6,394 nucleotides of DNA. Source: JAGTVB01 sp049282355 (GTDB lineage Bacteria; Pseudomonadota; Gammaproteobacteria; HK1). The notes under the pieces are model-generated. The model worked only from the letters and a program-made list of their open reading frames with translations, ran no database searches and had not been told where the DNA came from. The stretch is from positions 1 through 6,394 of the forward strand of contig JBAPTW010000482.1 in assembly GCA_049282355.1 (NCBI GenBank). Direction: 5' to 3'. The position numbers and the translations under genes are program-made. Below are positions 1-6,362 of this stretch, in pieces. Every line of letters starts with the position of its first letter. Position 1 is the stretch's first letter.

Positions 1-693
1 GCAGTCACCCCGGCTACGGGCACCGTACGCGCGACAGAATCTTTTCTCCGGGAACTTGGATGGCGGGAGTTTGCACACCACTTGCTGCACCACTTTCCAC
101 AGACTCCCGACCACCCCCTCGACTCCCGATTTGAGCGATTTCCATGGTCGCGAGATTACCTCGAACCACTGCGAAGTTGGCAGCGTGGGCAAACCGGCTA
201 TCCCATCGTCGACGCCGGCATGCGGGAACTGTGGTCCATGGGATGGATGCACAATCGCGTACGCATGATTGTTGCGTCGTTTCTCGTGAAAAACCTGCGC
301 GTTCCGTGGGTCGAAGGGGAACGCTGGTTCTGGGATACGCTGGTCGATGCCGACCTAGCCAATAATACCCTCGGCTGGCAATGGTCGGCCGGCTGCGGCG
401 CTGACGCTGCCCCTTACTTTCGCATCTTTAATCCGGTACTCCAGGGTCGACGCTTTGACCCGGATGGAACCTACGTTCGTAAATGGGTGCCGGAGCTTGC
501 CCCACTGCCTGCAAAAAGCATTCATCAGCCCTGGGCCGTTGGGACAAACGCTTTAAGGCGCCATGGCATGGTATTGGATAGAGACTACCCGCGACCCCTC
601 GTGGACCTGTCCGAAAGTCGCCGACAAGCCCTCGAGGCGTTTCAGTCGATCAAAACCAGTCCTCGCAATTTACCGTCTGGTAGCATTCCGTAA
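1..693 (+). CDS. phrB: Deoxyribodipyrimidine photolyase, C-terminal half (5' end outside window)
   Basis: This is the FAD-binding, catalytic half of a class I photolyase/cryptochrome-family protein. Such enzymes use blue light and reduced FAD to split pyrimidine dimers in DNA. The frame is open from base 1 and ends in TAA at 691-693, giving 230 residues, about half the usual 450-480. The missing part would be the N-terminal antenna-binding domain. Family blocks visible in fragment numbering are TGYPIVDAGMREL (65-77), WMHNRVRMIVASFLVKN (82-98), DADLANNTLGWQW (116-128) and DAAPYFRIFNP (135-145). W103 and W126 match E. coli W359 and W382 of the electron-transfer triad. W49 is the likely match of W306, with one residue of spacing difference. 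The C-terminus (YPRPLVDLSESRRQALEAF) is typical and looks complete. CPD rather than (6-4) specificity is inferred from overall resemblance only. No gene follows closely in the same orientation except a stress-protein remnant. Confidence 0.95.
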   Translation, partial: AVTPATGTVRATESFLRELGWREFAHHLLHHFPQTPDHPLDSRFERFPWSRDYLEPLRSWQRGQTGYPIVDAGMRELWSMGWMHNRVRMIVASFLVKNLRVPWVEGERWFWDTLVDADLANNTLGWQWSAGCGADAAPYFRIFNPVLQGRRFDPDGTYVRKWVPELAPLPAKSIHQPWAVGTNALRRHGMVLDRDYPRPLVDLSESRRQALEAFQSIKTSPRNLPSGSIP

Positions 694-700
694 GCGAAAC

Positions 701-719
701 AACGTATTGCGCGTTTTTT
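701..719 (+). terminator. Possible weak terminator after photolyase
   Basis: Eight bases after the photolyase stop, AACG (701-704) can pair with CGTT (712-715) around a 7-base loop, and a run of six T follows at 714-719. The stem has only 4 bp and overlaps the T run. The position suits an intrinsic terminator, but the structure is weak. Confidence 0.2.
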
Positions 720-775
720 ATCTCCCGTTGGCGAGCAAGATCCATGCTGATCAAAGAAAAGTGACTTGTAGATAA

Positions 776-1000
776 ATCGGTTTTGGCGATCTATCCACTA
801 GAAATAAAGGTTGGCCTGCGAAGGAAATTACCCACTACGCAGATGAGCAAGCCATTGAGCTCTTGGTCATGGGCACCATGGGTCGCATGGGCGTTCCCGG
901 ATTTTTCATTGGCAATACTGCCGAGGATGTGTTAGATGCGGTGCGCTGCGTCGTTCTGATAGTCAAACAAAGCGGTTCTTCCACACCCGCCAAGATCTAG
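776..1000 (+). pseudogene. Universal stress protein (UspA family), 5'-truncated remnant
   Basis: The frame is open from just after a TAA at 773-775 to TAG at 998-1000. Recognisable Usp sequence runs from about 806: KGWPAKEITHYADEQ, then AIELLVMGTMGRMGVPGFF, then IGNTAEDVLDAVRC and VVLIVKQ. In UspA-type domains the GxxGR-(9-10 residues)-G(S/N)T segment binds the ATP phosphates; here GTMGRMG...IGNTAE keeps that pattern. FFIGNTAE is typical of the Usp subgroup containing UspE-like tandem proteins. Only about the last 65 residues of a roughly 140-residue domain (or the end of a tandem protein of about 300 residues) remain. There is no ATG before the conserved part, and none of the first beta strand or N-terminal half is readable in any frame between 694 and 805. 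I read it as a remnant left by a deletion or rearrangement. The preserved C-terminal frame suggests the loss is fairly recent. Confidence 0.8.
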
Positions 1001-1011
1001 GAAAGAGAGCA

Positions 1012-2103
1012 TTATGGATGCCGGGATTGAATGTGAGTGCGCCACAGCAATATGCCAATGGTTACCACGGTGAGCGGAATAACGAACCCAAGCATAAATC
1101 CGCTGAACGCCGGCAGGGCATCATGCGCGGTTGCATACAAAAAGAGGTAAATAGTGTAGGCGAAATAATAGCCCAGAAATAATCCACCTTCCCAACGATC
1201 AATACGATGACCCGTGAGGAAAATGGGTAAGCAGGCTACGGCGGCAGCTAGCATTATGGGAATATCGACCTTAAGCGCCGCCGAGGAGACCTGCAGCCCA
1301 GCGGGTGAAATCAGGCTGCTTAACCCAATGACCGCCAGTATATTGAATAAATTGCTACCGACAACATTGCCAACTGCCATATCCCGTTCACCACGCAGTC
1401 CTGCCACCACGGTTGCCGCAATTTCAGGTAACGATGTTCCCACAGCAACGACTGTAAGACCAATGACGAGCTCACTTATTCCTAACACGCGGGCGACAGC
1501 AACTGCCCCCTCTACCATCCAATAGGCGCCAAGCACCAGCAGCCCAAGGCCGAGCAGCACAAAGATCGCATAGCGCAGTGATTGGCCCAAGGCATGTGGC
1601 GATTGGACTTCGCTCGTCTCTGAAGCGTCGATCGCCAGTGCCTGGCTTGTTTCCTGCCGACTCTTGCGAATGGCAAAAACCGTATAGGCGACGATGCCAA
1701 AAAAAAGCAATAAACCCTCCATCCGACCGATGTTTTCATCGAAAGCAAACAAGTAAAAAATCAACGAGACCGCGATCATCAGTGGAACGTCGAGACGCAC
1801 CAGCTGGTGGGAGACCCGAAGGGGTGCAATCAATGCCGCGATCCCAAGCACAAGAAGTACATTGAGGATGTTACTTCCGACAACGTTGCCGACTGCAATA
1901 TCTGGGCGCCCAGTCCACGCTGACTGCATACTGACAGCCAGTTCCGGTGCGCCCGTCCCAAAAGCCACCACCGTGAGCCCCACGACGAGCGGAGATATGC
2001 CAAACAGCACTGCCAAACGCGAGGCGCCGCGCACCAACAGTTCGGCTCCAGCAACCAGCAACACAAAGCCTATAACCAAAGACATCAGGGCTCCATCCGG
2101 CAT
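1012..2103 (-). CDS. Ca2+/cation antiporter (CaCA family, YrbG-like Na+/Ca2+ exchanger)
   Basis: This is an integral inner-membrane antiporter of 363 residues. The family exchanges Ca2+ for Na+ or H+; the actual ions here cannot be read from sequence. It consists of two inverted halves, each with an alpha-repeat. Alpha-1 has GTGAPE (49-54) and GNVVGSN (72-78). Alpha-2 has GTSLPE (222-227) and GNVVGSN (245-251). The acidic residue in each GTxxPE is the expected cation ligand. A hydrophilic loop at about 146-175 separates the halves, and roughly ten hydrophobic helices are visible. The halves are alike at DNA level: 27 of 32 bases match between 1352-1383 and 1871-1902, 519 bases apart. The ORF extends to an ATG at 2122-2124, but AAAGGAGGGG at 2111-2120 lies 7-9 bases before the ATG at 2101-2103, so I chose the inner start (MPDGALMSLVIG). 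It is slightly longer than E. coli YrbG (about 325) because of a C-terminal extension with another helix pair. It is transcribed against the upstream photolyase, with its 3' end facing the Usp remnant, so it is probably monocistronic. Confidence 0.93.
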   Translation of the reverse strand: MPDGALMSLVIGFVLLVAGAELLVRGASRLAVLFGISPLVVGLTVVAFGTGAPELAVSMQSAWTGRPDIAVGNVVGSNILNVLLVLGIAALIAPLRVSHQLVRLDVPLMIAVSLIFYLFAFDENIGRMEGLLLFFGIVAYTVFAIRKSRQETSQALAIDASETSEVQSPHALGQSLRYAIFVLLGLGLLVLGAYWMVEGAVAVARVLGISELVIGLTVVAVGTSLPEIAATVVAGLRGERDMAVGNVVGSNLFNILAVIGLSSLISPAGLQVSSAALKVDIPIMLAAAVACLPIFLTGHRIDRWEGGLFLGYYFAYTIYLFLYATAHDALPAFSGFMLGFVIPLTVVTIGILLWRTHIQSRHP

Positions 2104-2110
2104 CGACCCT

Positions 2111-2120
2111 CCCCTCCTTT
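2111..2120 (-). promoter_or_regulatory. Shine-Dalgarno deciding the antiporter start
   Basis: On the minus strand this reads AAAGGAGGGG. The GGAGG core ends 9 bases before the ATG at 2101-2103. The longer ORF start at 2124 would place this motif inside the coding region and has no comparable motif in front of it. Confidence 0.75.
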
Positions 2121-2124
2121 CCAT

Positions 2125-2652
2125 TGGCGTAGTTGCAGCATCACCTCAGTCCTTTCCTTTCCATCAACTCTTTACTTTACGTTACGAGATCGAGGTTTGG
2201 CAGGCTAGCTGAATTAGCTTGAGCTTTCCCAAGGAATTCTCGGTGGCTTGATCGAAATTAGTCAATCTTCAGCCACAGACGCGCCATCACGATGAGTTGA
2301 GCAAGGGGATGGAAAGTGGCAAACGAACAATGAAAAGGATGGAACAAAAAGATCAATGAATAGGTGCAGAATCCGTCGGCGTCATTTCCCATTCATCCGG
2401 CACGCGAGTAGCTGACGAAGCGAGATCCGTTACTTTCTATCTCAAATGGAGTAGTTAACCAAAATACTATGTTATTATAAGATTTCAATTTACAATAGAA
2501 TTCTTCCTGATCAGAAAACCGGGCTGGGCAATAAGACATTGCTTGAACAAAACCGGCCCACACTGATGACCACTCCTTGAGTAACTGACGTCAGGTCGCG
2601 AAAAGGATGAACTTTCTAGTTACGTGACGCTGCTGTTCGCGAGCAAGACGAA
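2125..2652. other. Non-coding gap with AT-rich patch and short inverted repeats
   Basis: I find no gene in either direction here; readable frames are short and lack family features. The 2125-2250 part must carry the antiporter promoter on the minus strand, but I see no convincing -35/-10 pair. Around 2455-2505 the sequence turns AT-rich (for example TTATTATAAGATTT), unlike its flanks, and could hold a promoter or be horizontally acquired. At 2585-2594 there is a perfect 10-base palindrome, CTGACGTCAG. TCGCGAA (2596-2602) and TTCGCGA (2636-2642), with GTAAC (2581-2585) and GTTAC (2619-2623), form further short inverted pairs just before the small zinc-ribbon gene. Confidence 0.5.
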
Positions 2653-2775
2653 ATGTCCATGCGGGGCGTATATTTAAAATGTGACCATTGCGGCCAACAC
2701 TGGACGCTTTGGCGTCGAGAAGCAGCGAGGCTGCCAAACGGCTACTGGCAATGCCCCCAGGGCTGTAACCGTTAG
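2653..2775 (+). CDS. Small zinc-ribbon-like protein, 40 residues
   Basis: This short frame has no named family that I recognise. It runs from ATG at 2653 (a second in-frame ATG lies at 2659) to TAG at 2773-2775. The protein has four cysteines in two knuckle-like pairs: CDHC at residues 10-13 and CPQGC at 34-38. They flank a 20-residue aromatic and basic stretch (HWTLWRREAARLPNGYWQ). CxxC...CxxxC at this spacing is what a minimal zinc ribbon looks like, so binding of one Zn2+ and a role in nucleic-acid or protein contact is a reasonable inference. The in-frame stop upstream is at 2617-2619, so the protein cannot be much longer. No good Shine-Dalgarno is visible (weak purine stretch GAGCAAGACGAA), which lowers confidence. 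Its stop lies 11 bases from the stop of the convergent minus-strand gene. It could also be the surviving end of a larger decayed protein. Confidence 0.5.
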   Translation: MSMRGVYLKCDHCGQHWTLWRREAARLPNGYWQCPQGCNR

Positions 2776-2786
2776 CAGCCCGAGGA

Positions 2787-3002
2787 TTACATGGCGAGCG
2801 CTCTGATTTGCTTACGCAGCTCACTCCTGGTTTGCACAGCGAAATGGAGAAAATTAATCTCGCGATCGTTGCACAGCTCTGCGGAGCCACCCGTTTCGAA
2901 GAAGCCATCAGCCAAGTCATCTATCCAACGATCGAAGTCTCTCTCTCCGATACAAAATGTACGCACGTGCTCACCGTGGGAATCAAAAAGCTTTATTTTC
3001 AT
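2787..3002 (-). CDS. Small hypothetical protein, 71 residues
   Basis: I do not recognise this family. The protein begins MKIKLFDSHGEHVRTFCIGE and ends with a basic helix (RSELRKQIRALAM). The middle is acidic and aromatic (DFDRWIDDLADGFFETGG), followed by a short segment ending in NFLHFAVQ. It has no signal peptide or membrane segment, so it is probably a soluble cytoplasmic protein with mixed beta/alpha character. Support for a real gene is the excellent ribosome binding site, AAGGAGG on the minus strand at 3008-3014, 5 bases before the ATG, plus a natural-looking composition compared with the opposite-strand frames. It converges on the zinc-ribbon gene, with 11 bases between the two stops and no obvious terminator in that gap. 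Function is unknown; a regulator, an antitoxin-like partner or an orphan small protein are all possible. Confidence 0.6.
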   Translation of the reverse strand: MKIKLFDSHGEHVRTFCIGERDFDRWIDDLADGFFETGGSAELCNDREINFLHFAVQTRSELRKQIRALAM

Positions 3003-3007
3003 CCATC

Positions 3008-3014
3008 CCTCCTT
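3008..3014 (-). promoter_or_regulatory. Strong Shine-Dalgarno of the 71-residue gene
   Basis: The minus strand reads AAGGAGG, a near-perfect match to the 16S rRNA 3' tail, 5 bases before the ATG at 3000-3002. It is the main reason for accepting the gene in this strand and frame. Confidence 0.65.
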
Positions 3015-3229
3015 CCGGTGGGGAAAACGTTTTGTTGCACCGCAGCGATCATCCTACAGTGGTCAGTTCAACTGAAATATCTCCAATGGAATATGGTGAT
3101 TCATGGTCGTTGAGGGTCGGCGCATAAAGAGATAGACCCAACACTCGTGTCACCAGCCGCCATTTAAGACATCAGTCGGTGTTTTCCAGACCGGCAGAGG
3201 ACAGACTCTCCGGGGACAGCTCCATCAAC

Positions 3230-3720
3230 TTAAGAGAGCGTTTCCTGAACCTGTTCCAGCGAGGTCATCAGACCAAGAACTTGGTCTTCCAGTTCAACGG
3301 CGAATTCGAACAACTCGGCTACCTGGCTGCGTGCTCCTTCATTGAACACGGCCATCGCCAGTTGAGGTAACTTCAACAGGTCGGTGGCAGTTGCGGCGGA
3401 GTGCGTTTCTCGCCGCCGTTGAGATCGTTGCGCATCTGGTCAATGGCATCGACGGCGCGCAGTCACGAGGCCGTCTCGAAGTTTTAGGGAGTCAGTTCGC
3501 CCCATTCCTCGTTAGCCTGAATTGCCAGCCCAGGTCTCGCTGAGTACCGGCGCGGCGGTGCGGTAAAGAAGCTGGCAAGGCGCAAATGGACGAGCTTGTC
3601 GGATGCAGCGTTGACGATGACTAGCCCAGAGTTCTTTCCGCCTGGAACGGTGGCGATGCGTCGGTGGGTGGCCACGTGATTGCCGCTGGCGATCCCGCAG
3701 TTCAAGCGCTTGCACTGGCG
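3230..3720 (-). pseudogene. Decayed minus-strand gene, family not recognised
   Basis: Protein-like sequence runs on the minus strand but switches frame and carries stops. The last piece, ending in TAA at 3230-3232 and open back to a TGA at 3440-3442, reads TDLLKLPQLAMAVFNEGARS, then QVAELFEFAVELEDQVLGLM, then TSLEQVQETLS. This is an acidic, coiled-coil-like C-terminus. A second frame upstream gives LRAVDAIDQMRNDLNGGEKR followed by TPPQLPP, ending at TGA 3373-3375. Joining the two by one frameshift near 3376-3390 gives a smooth protein. Further upstream in that second frame are a TGA (3463-3465) and TAA (3484-3486), then an open stretch with IATVPGGKNSGLVIVNAASD and KLVHLRLASFFTAPP, with LSETWAGNSG in another frame. 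I read this as one gene, perhaps a small plasmid- or integrative-element-type protein, broken by several indels and stops. Its 5' end approaches or overlaps the lhgO start from the other strand. The product is unknown. Confidence 0.5.
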
Positions 3721-3748
3721 TATGTGCGGGGCGTCAACATCTAACGAT

Positions 3749-3752
3749 GGAG
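3749..3752 (+). promoter_or_regulatory. Shine-Dalgarno deciding the lhgO GTG start
   Basis: GGAG sits 5 bases before GTG 3758-3760. That start gives VKKYDLVLIGGGIVG, the standard N-terminus of an FAD-dependent oxidoreductase, whereas the longer ORF from 3680 adds 26 residues unlike the family. Confidence 0.65.
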
Positions 3753-3757
3753 CTGCT

Positions 3758-4960
3758 GTGAAGAAATATGACCTGGTCCTCATTGGCGGCGGTATTGTCG
3801 GAGTTTCTACTGCCTGGCAGATGAAATTGCGCCATCCCGATGCCGCCATACTTCTGCTTGAAAAGGAATCATTCCTGGCACGGCATCAGACAGGGCGCAA
3901 CTCCGGGGTAATTCACGCGGGCGTCTATTATCAGCCTGGCAGCTTGAAGGCGGCATTCTGCAAACGCGGAAGGGAGAAGACTCTCGACTTTTGCCGGCGC
4001 TTCGGCTTACCTTTTGCGCAGTGCGGCAAACTGCTCGTAGCCACCGACATTGCCGAATATGAGCGAATGGCAGCATTGGAAATCCGCTGCGCTCAAAACG
4101 GCATCAATACTGAGCGTTTGACTGCATCAGAGCTGCGGAACTATGAACCCAATATTGTGGGATTGGGAGCACTGCTCGTGCCCGCCACGGGTATCACCGA
4201 TTACAGAAGGATCACGGAAAAAATGGCGGATCTTTTTCGGGCTATGGGCGGCGACATCCAAGTCGATACTGAAATAAAGGCGCTGAAGGAGGCAAAACAC
4301 TCGGTAGCGGTTCAGCTAAGTTCCGGTTCGATCGAGTCACAATACGTTGTCGCCTGCGGCGGGTTAATGGCCGACCGGCTGGCGAAGATGATGGGCATCG
4401 GTATTGATTTTCGGATCATACCTTTCCGCGGGGAGTATTATCGGCTATCGGCTAAGCATAACCACCTCATTAGGCACCTCATCTATCCCATCCCGGATCC
4501 CGAACTGCCCTTCCTGGGTGTTCATCTGACAAAAATGATCGATGGTTCCGTGACCATAGGTCCGAATGCCGTGATGGGATGGAAGCGCGAAGGCTACGGG
4601 CGCTTTAACTTCGATTTGAAAGACAGCCTGCAGATGCTCGGATTCCCAGGATTTTGGAAGGTCGCCGGGAATCACCTACGCACGGGTCTATGTGAATACC
4701 GAGATTCCCTGTATAAGCCCGGCTATCTAAAACGGGTCAAAAAGTATTGTCCTACCCTGACAACTGCGGACCTTCTGCCCTACCCGGCAGGCATTCGCGC
4801 GCAGGCCGTCATGCACGATGGCAGCCTGGTTCACGATTTCCTGTTCGCCGAGAGTTCGCGTTCTTTGCACGTCTGCAATGCCCCGTCGCCGGCAGCAACA
4901 TCGGCCATTCCCATCGGGGCCTATTTATGCGACAAAGTGAAGGCCAAATTCGACCTTTGA
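3758..4960 (+). CDS. lhgO: L-2-hydroxyglutarate oxidase/dehydrogenase LhgO
   Basis: This FAD-dependent enzyme of the DAO superfamily oxidises L-2-hydroxyglutarate to 2-oxoglutarate. In E. coli it passes electrons to the quinone pool at the inner membrane, after CsiD makes L-2-HG during glutarate catabolism; elsewhere it serves as metabolite repair. The protein has 400 residues, the usual family length. The Rossmann dinucleotide motif GGGIVG is at 10-15, and the second strand ends LLLEKE with E35 placed to bind the FAD ribose. The family signature HQTGRNSGVIHAGVYYQPGS is at 43-62, and RAQAVMHDGSLVHDFLF comes late. The C-terminal FAD-binding block NAPSPAATSAIPIGAYL is typical. No frameshift or lost motif is visible. 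The start is GTG 3758, chosen from GGAG five bases upstream and family alignment. No csiD, gabD or gabT lies beside it; upstream is a decayed minus-strand gene and downstream an insertion sequence. It is therefore probably transcribed alone, though its promoter is not identifiable. Confidence 0.95.
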   Translation: MKKYDLVLIGGGIVGVSTAWQMKLRHPDAAILLLEKESFLARHQTGRNSGVIHAGVYYQPGSLKAAFCKRGREKTLDFCRRFGLPFAQCGKLLVATDIAEYERMAALEIRCAQNGINTERLTASELRNYEPNIVGLGALLVPATGITDYRRITEKMADLFRAMGGDIQVDTEIKALKEAKHSVAVQLSSGSIESQYVVACGGLMADRLAKMMGIGIDFRIIPFRGEYYRLSAKHNHLIRHLIYPIPDPELPFLGVHLTKMIDGSVTIGPNAVMGWKREGYGRFNFDLKDSLQMLGFPGFWKVAGNHLRTGLCEYRDSLYKPGYLKRVKKYCPTLTTADLLPYPAGIRAQAVMHDGSLVHDFLFAESSRSLHVCNAPSPAATSAIPIGAYLCDKVKAKFDL

Positions 4961-4971
4961 GCAAAGAACGC

Positions 4972-4985
4972 CGGCCATGGGGCCG
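4972..4985. other. Short GC hairpin after lhgO
   Basis: CGGCC (4972-4976) and GGCCG (4981-4985) form a 5-bp GC stem with a 4-base loop, 12 bases past the lhgO stop. No T run follows, so it does not meet the usual form of an intrinsic terminator. It may still slow polymerase or protect the 3' end. Confidence 0.3.
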
Positions 4986-5001
4986 TAGCACAGTCAAAAC
5001 G

Positions 5002-5076
5002 ATGTACTACTCGATGATGCAAGCTATGCTCGACGGCCTGCGCGACACTGCTACGTTGCTTGGACGCTGCAGGTAA
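5002..5076 (+). other. Short ORF abutting the insertion sequence, possible truncated gene start
   Basis: ATG at 5002 opens a 24-residue frame, MYYSMMQAMLDGLRDTATLL plus GRCR, ending in TAA at 5074-5076 where the insertion-sequence end begins. The composition is protein-like, and the methionine-rich helix could be the beginning of a gene downstream of lhgO cut by the insertion. There is no Shine-Dalgarno, and the upstream frame stays open inside lhgO, so chance is equally possible. Confidence 0.25.
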
Positions 5077-5082
5077 GTCAGC

Positions 5083-5105
5083 GTAAATAAATAACTGACC
5101 GTTTT
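5083..5105 (+). repeat. Left terminal inverted repeat of the insertion sequence
   Basis: Begins GTAAATAAATAACTG, then A, then CCGTTTT. It pairs with 6363-6385, the only difference being A here versus G in the right repeat read inwards. GTCAG (5077-5081) and CTGAC (5095-5099) also form an inverted pair that is specific to this end. Confidence 0.85.
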
Positions 5106-5130
5106 TATTCGTTTGTGTCATGCTGAATGC

Positions 5131-6360
5131 ATGATTGAGATTGCTGTTGTCGATAGCCTAAGGAGGAAGTTCAACCGCATGAGGGCGGAGTTGGACGAAA
5201 GGGGATGTCGTTGTTGGGCGGCCAGCGAAGCGCTGGAATTGGGGCATGGTGGGATTAAGGCCGTGGCACAGGCGACGGGGTTGGGCGAACGAACCGTTCG
5301 CCGCGGATGTGAACAACTGCGTCGAGGAGGGTCTCCGAGCGGTCTGGGCGGGCGGCGGATTCGACAGCGAGGAGGAGGTCGAAAGCCGCTAACGGCGGCT
5401 GACCCGAACTGGGTCGCGGCGTTGGAAGCGTTAGTGGAACCGACCCCGCGGGGTGACCCCATGTCGCCATTGCGATGGACCTGTAAGAGCACGCGGAAGT
5501 TAGCCAAGGCGCTGACGGAGCAGGGGCATGAGGTTAGCCACACCAAGGTGGCACAATTGTTAGAGGATTTGGACTATAGCTTACAGAGCACCCGCAAGAG
5601 TCTGGAGGGGACGTCGCATCCGGACCGCGACGCGCGATTTCGCTATATCAACCGCTGTGTAAAAGTATTCCAACGGGCGGGGCAACCGGTAATTTCGGTG
5701 GATGCGAAGAAGAAGGAATTGGTGGGTCCGTTCGCCAATCGGGGACGGGAGTACCAGGCCAAGGGGCAACCGGAGCGTGTGCGTACCCACGATTTTGCGG
5801 ACAAGGAGCTGGGCAAGGTGTGTCCCTACGGGGTGTACGATCTGACGGATAATCGGGGCTGGGTCAGTGTCGGGATGGATCACGACACCGCCCAATTTGC
5901 CGTCGAATCGATTCGGCGCTGGTGGCGCCACATGGGCAAAGTGTGCTATCCCCACGCGCAAGCGGTACTGATCACGGCCGATGGGGGCGGGAGCAACGCC
6001 AGCCGCAATCGGCTATGGAAGGTGGAATTGCAAAAGCTGGCGGACGAGACTGACTTGGCGATCTATGTGCGCCACTTTCCGCCGGGCACCAGCAAATGGA
6101 ACAAGATCGAACATCGGATGTTCTGCCACATTACGGAGAATTGGCGCGGTCGAGCGTTGATCAACCACGAAGTCATCGTTAACTTGATCGGCAATACCAC
6201 CACGGATACCGGTCTCACGATCCAAGCGGCGTGAGACAGCAACAGCTATCCGACCGGCATCTCGGTCAGCGATCAAGTCCTTCGGGCAGTCAACCTCATT
6301 CCAGCAAAGTTCCATGGCAAGGATTGGAACTACGCCATCAAACCTCAACAGCAGAGATAG
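5131..6360 (+). pseudogene. ISAzo13-family DDE transposase with an in-frame stop
   Basis: The product catalyses cut and strand transfer of its element. From ATG 5131, a helix-turn-helix-like region GIKAVAQATGLGERTVRRG is at 41-59, followed by an Arg/Gly linker with GGGRKP. The RNase H-fold catalytic core follows: D191 in VISVDAKKKE, D284 in LITADGGGSN and E327 in SKWNKIEHRMF, the expected DDE triad. The frame stops at TGA 6232-6234 after 367 residues, but protein-like sequence continues in the same frame for 41 more codons to TAG 6358-6360: DSNSYPTGISVSDQVLRAVN, then LIPAKFHGKDWNYAIKP. This is the normal C-terminus of the family, so the full product would have 409 residues. One C-to-T change (CGA to TGA) could explain the stop. 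An AAGGAGG at 5160-5166 lies 12 bases before an in-frame ATG at 5179, but that start would remove LRRKF, part of the family's N-terminal helix, so I prefer 5131. All catalytic residues precede the stop, so residual activity is possible. Confidence 0.85.
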
Positions 6361-6362
6361 GC

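Noticed and set aside
2591..2920. 109-residue minus-strand ORF
   Set aside because: Lies antisense to the zinc-ribbon frame and overlaps the 71-residue gene in another frame. Its composition is Ser/Arg-rich without motifs, and it has no good ribosome binding site.
2808..3113. 101-residue plus-strand ORF beginning MLTQLTPGLHSEMEKINLAI
   Set aside because: The first part looks protein-like, but it is the opposite strand of the 71-residue minus gene, which has a far better Shine-Dalgarno. The C-terminal part looks random. Not fully excluded.
3179..3370. 63-residue plus-strand ORF
   Set aside because: It is the complement of the minus-strand fragment with the acidic helical tail, which reads much more like a protein.
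3611..3639. Possible -35 box TTGACG upstream of lhgO
   Set aside because: The segment 17 bases downstream (CTTTCC) is not a -10 box, and the distance to the gene is long.
3680..3757. 26-residue N-terminal extension of lhgO
   Set aside because: The extension is unlike the family and overlaps the decayed minus-strand gene; GTG 3758 has its own Shine-Dalgarno and gives the standard N-terminus.
5118..5546. 142-residue minus-strand ORF within the insertion sequence
   Set aside because: Antisense shadow of the transposase; Pro/Arg/Ser-rich from the GC-rich coding strand.
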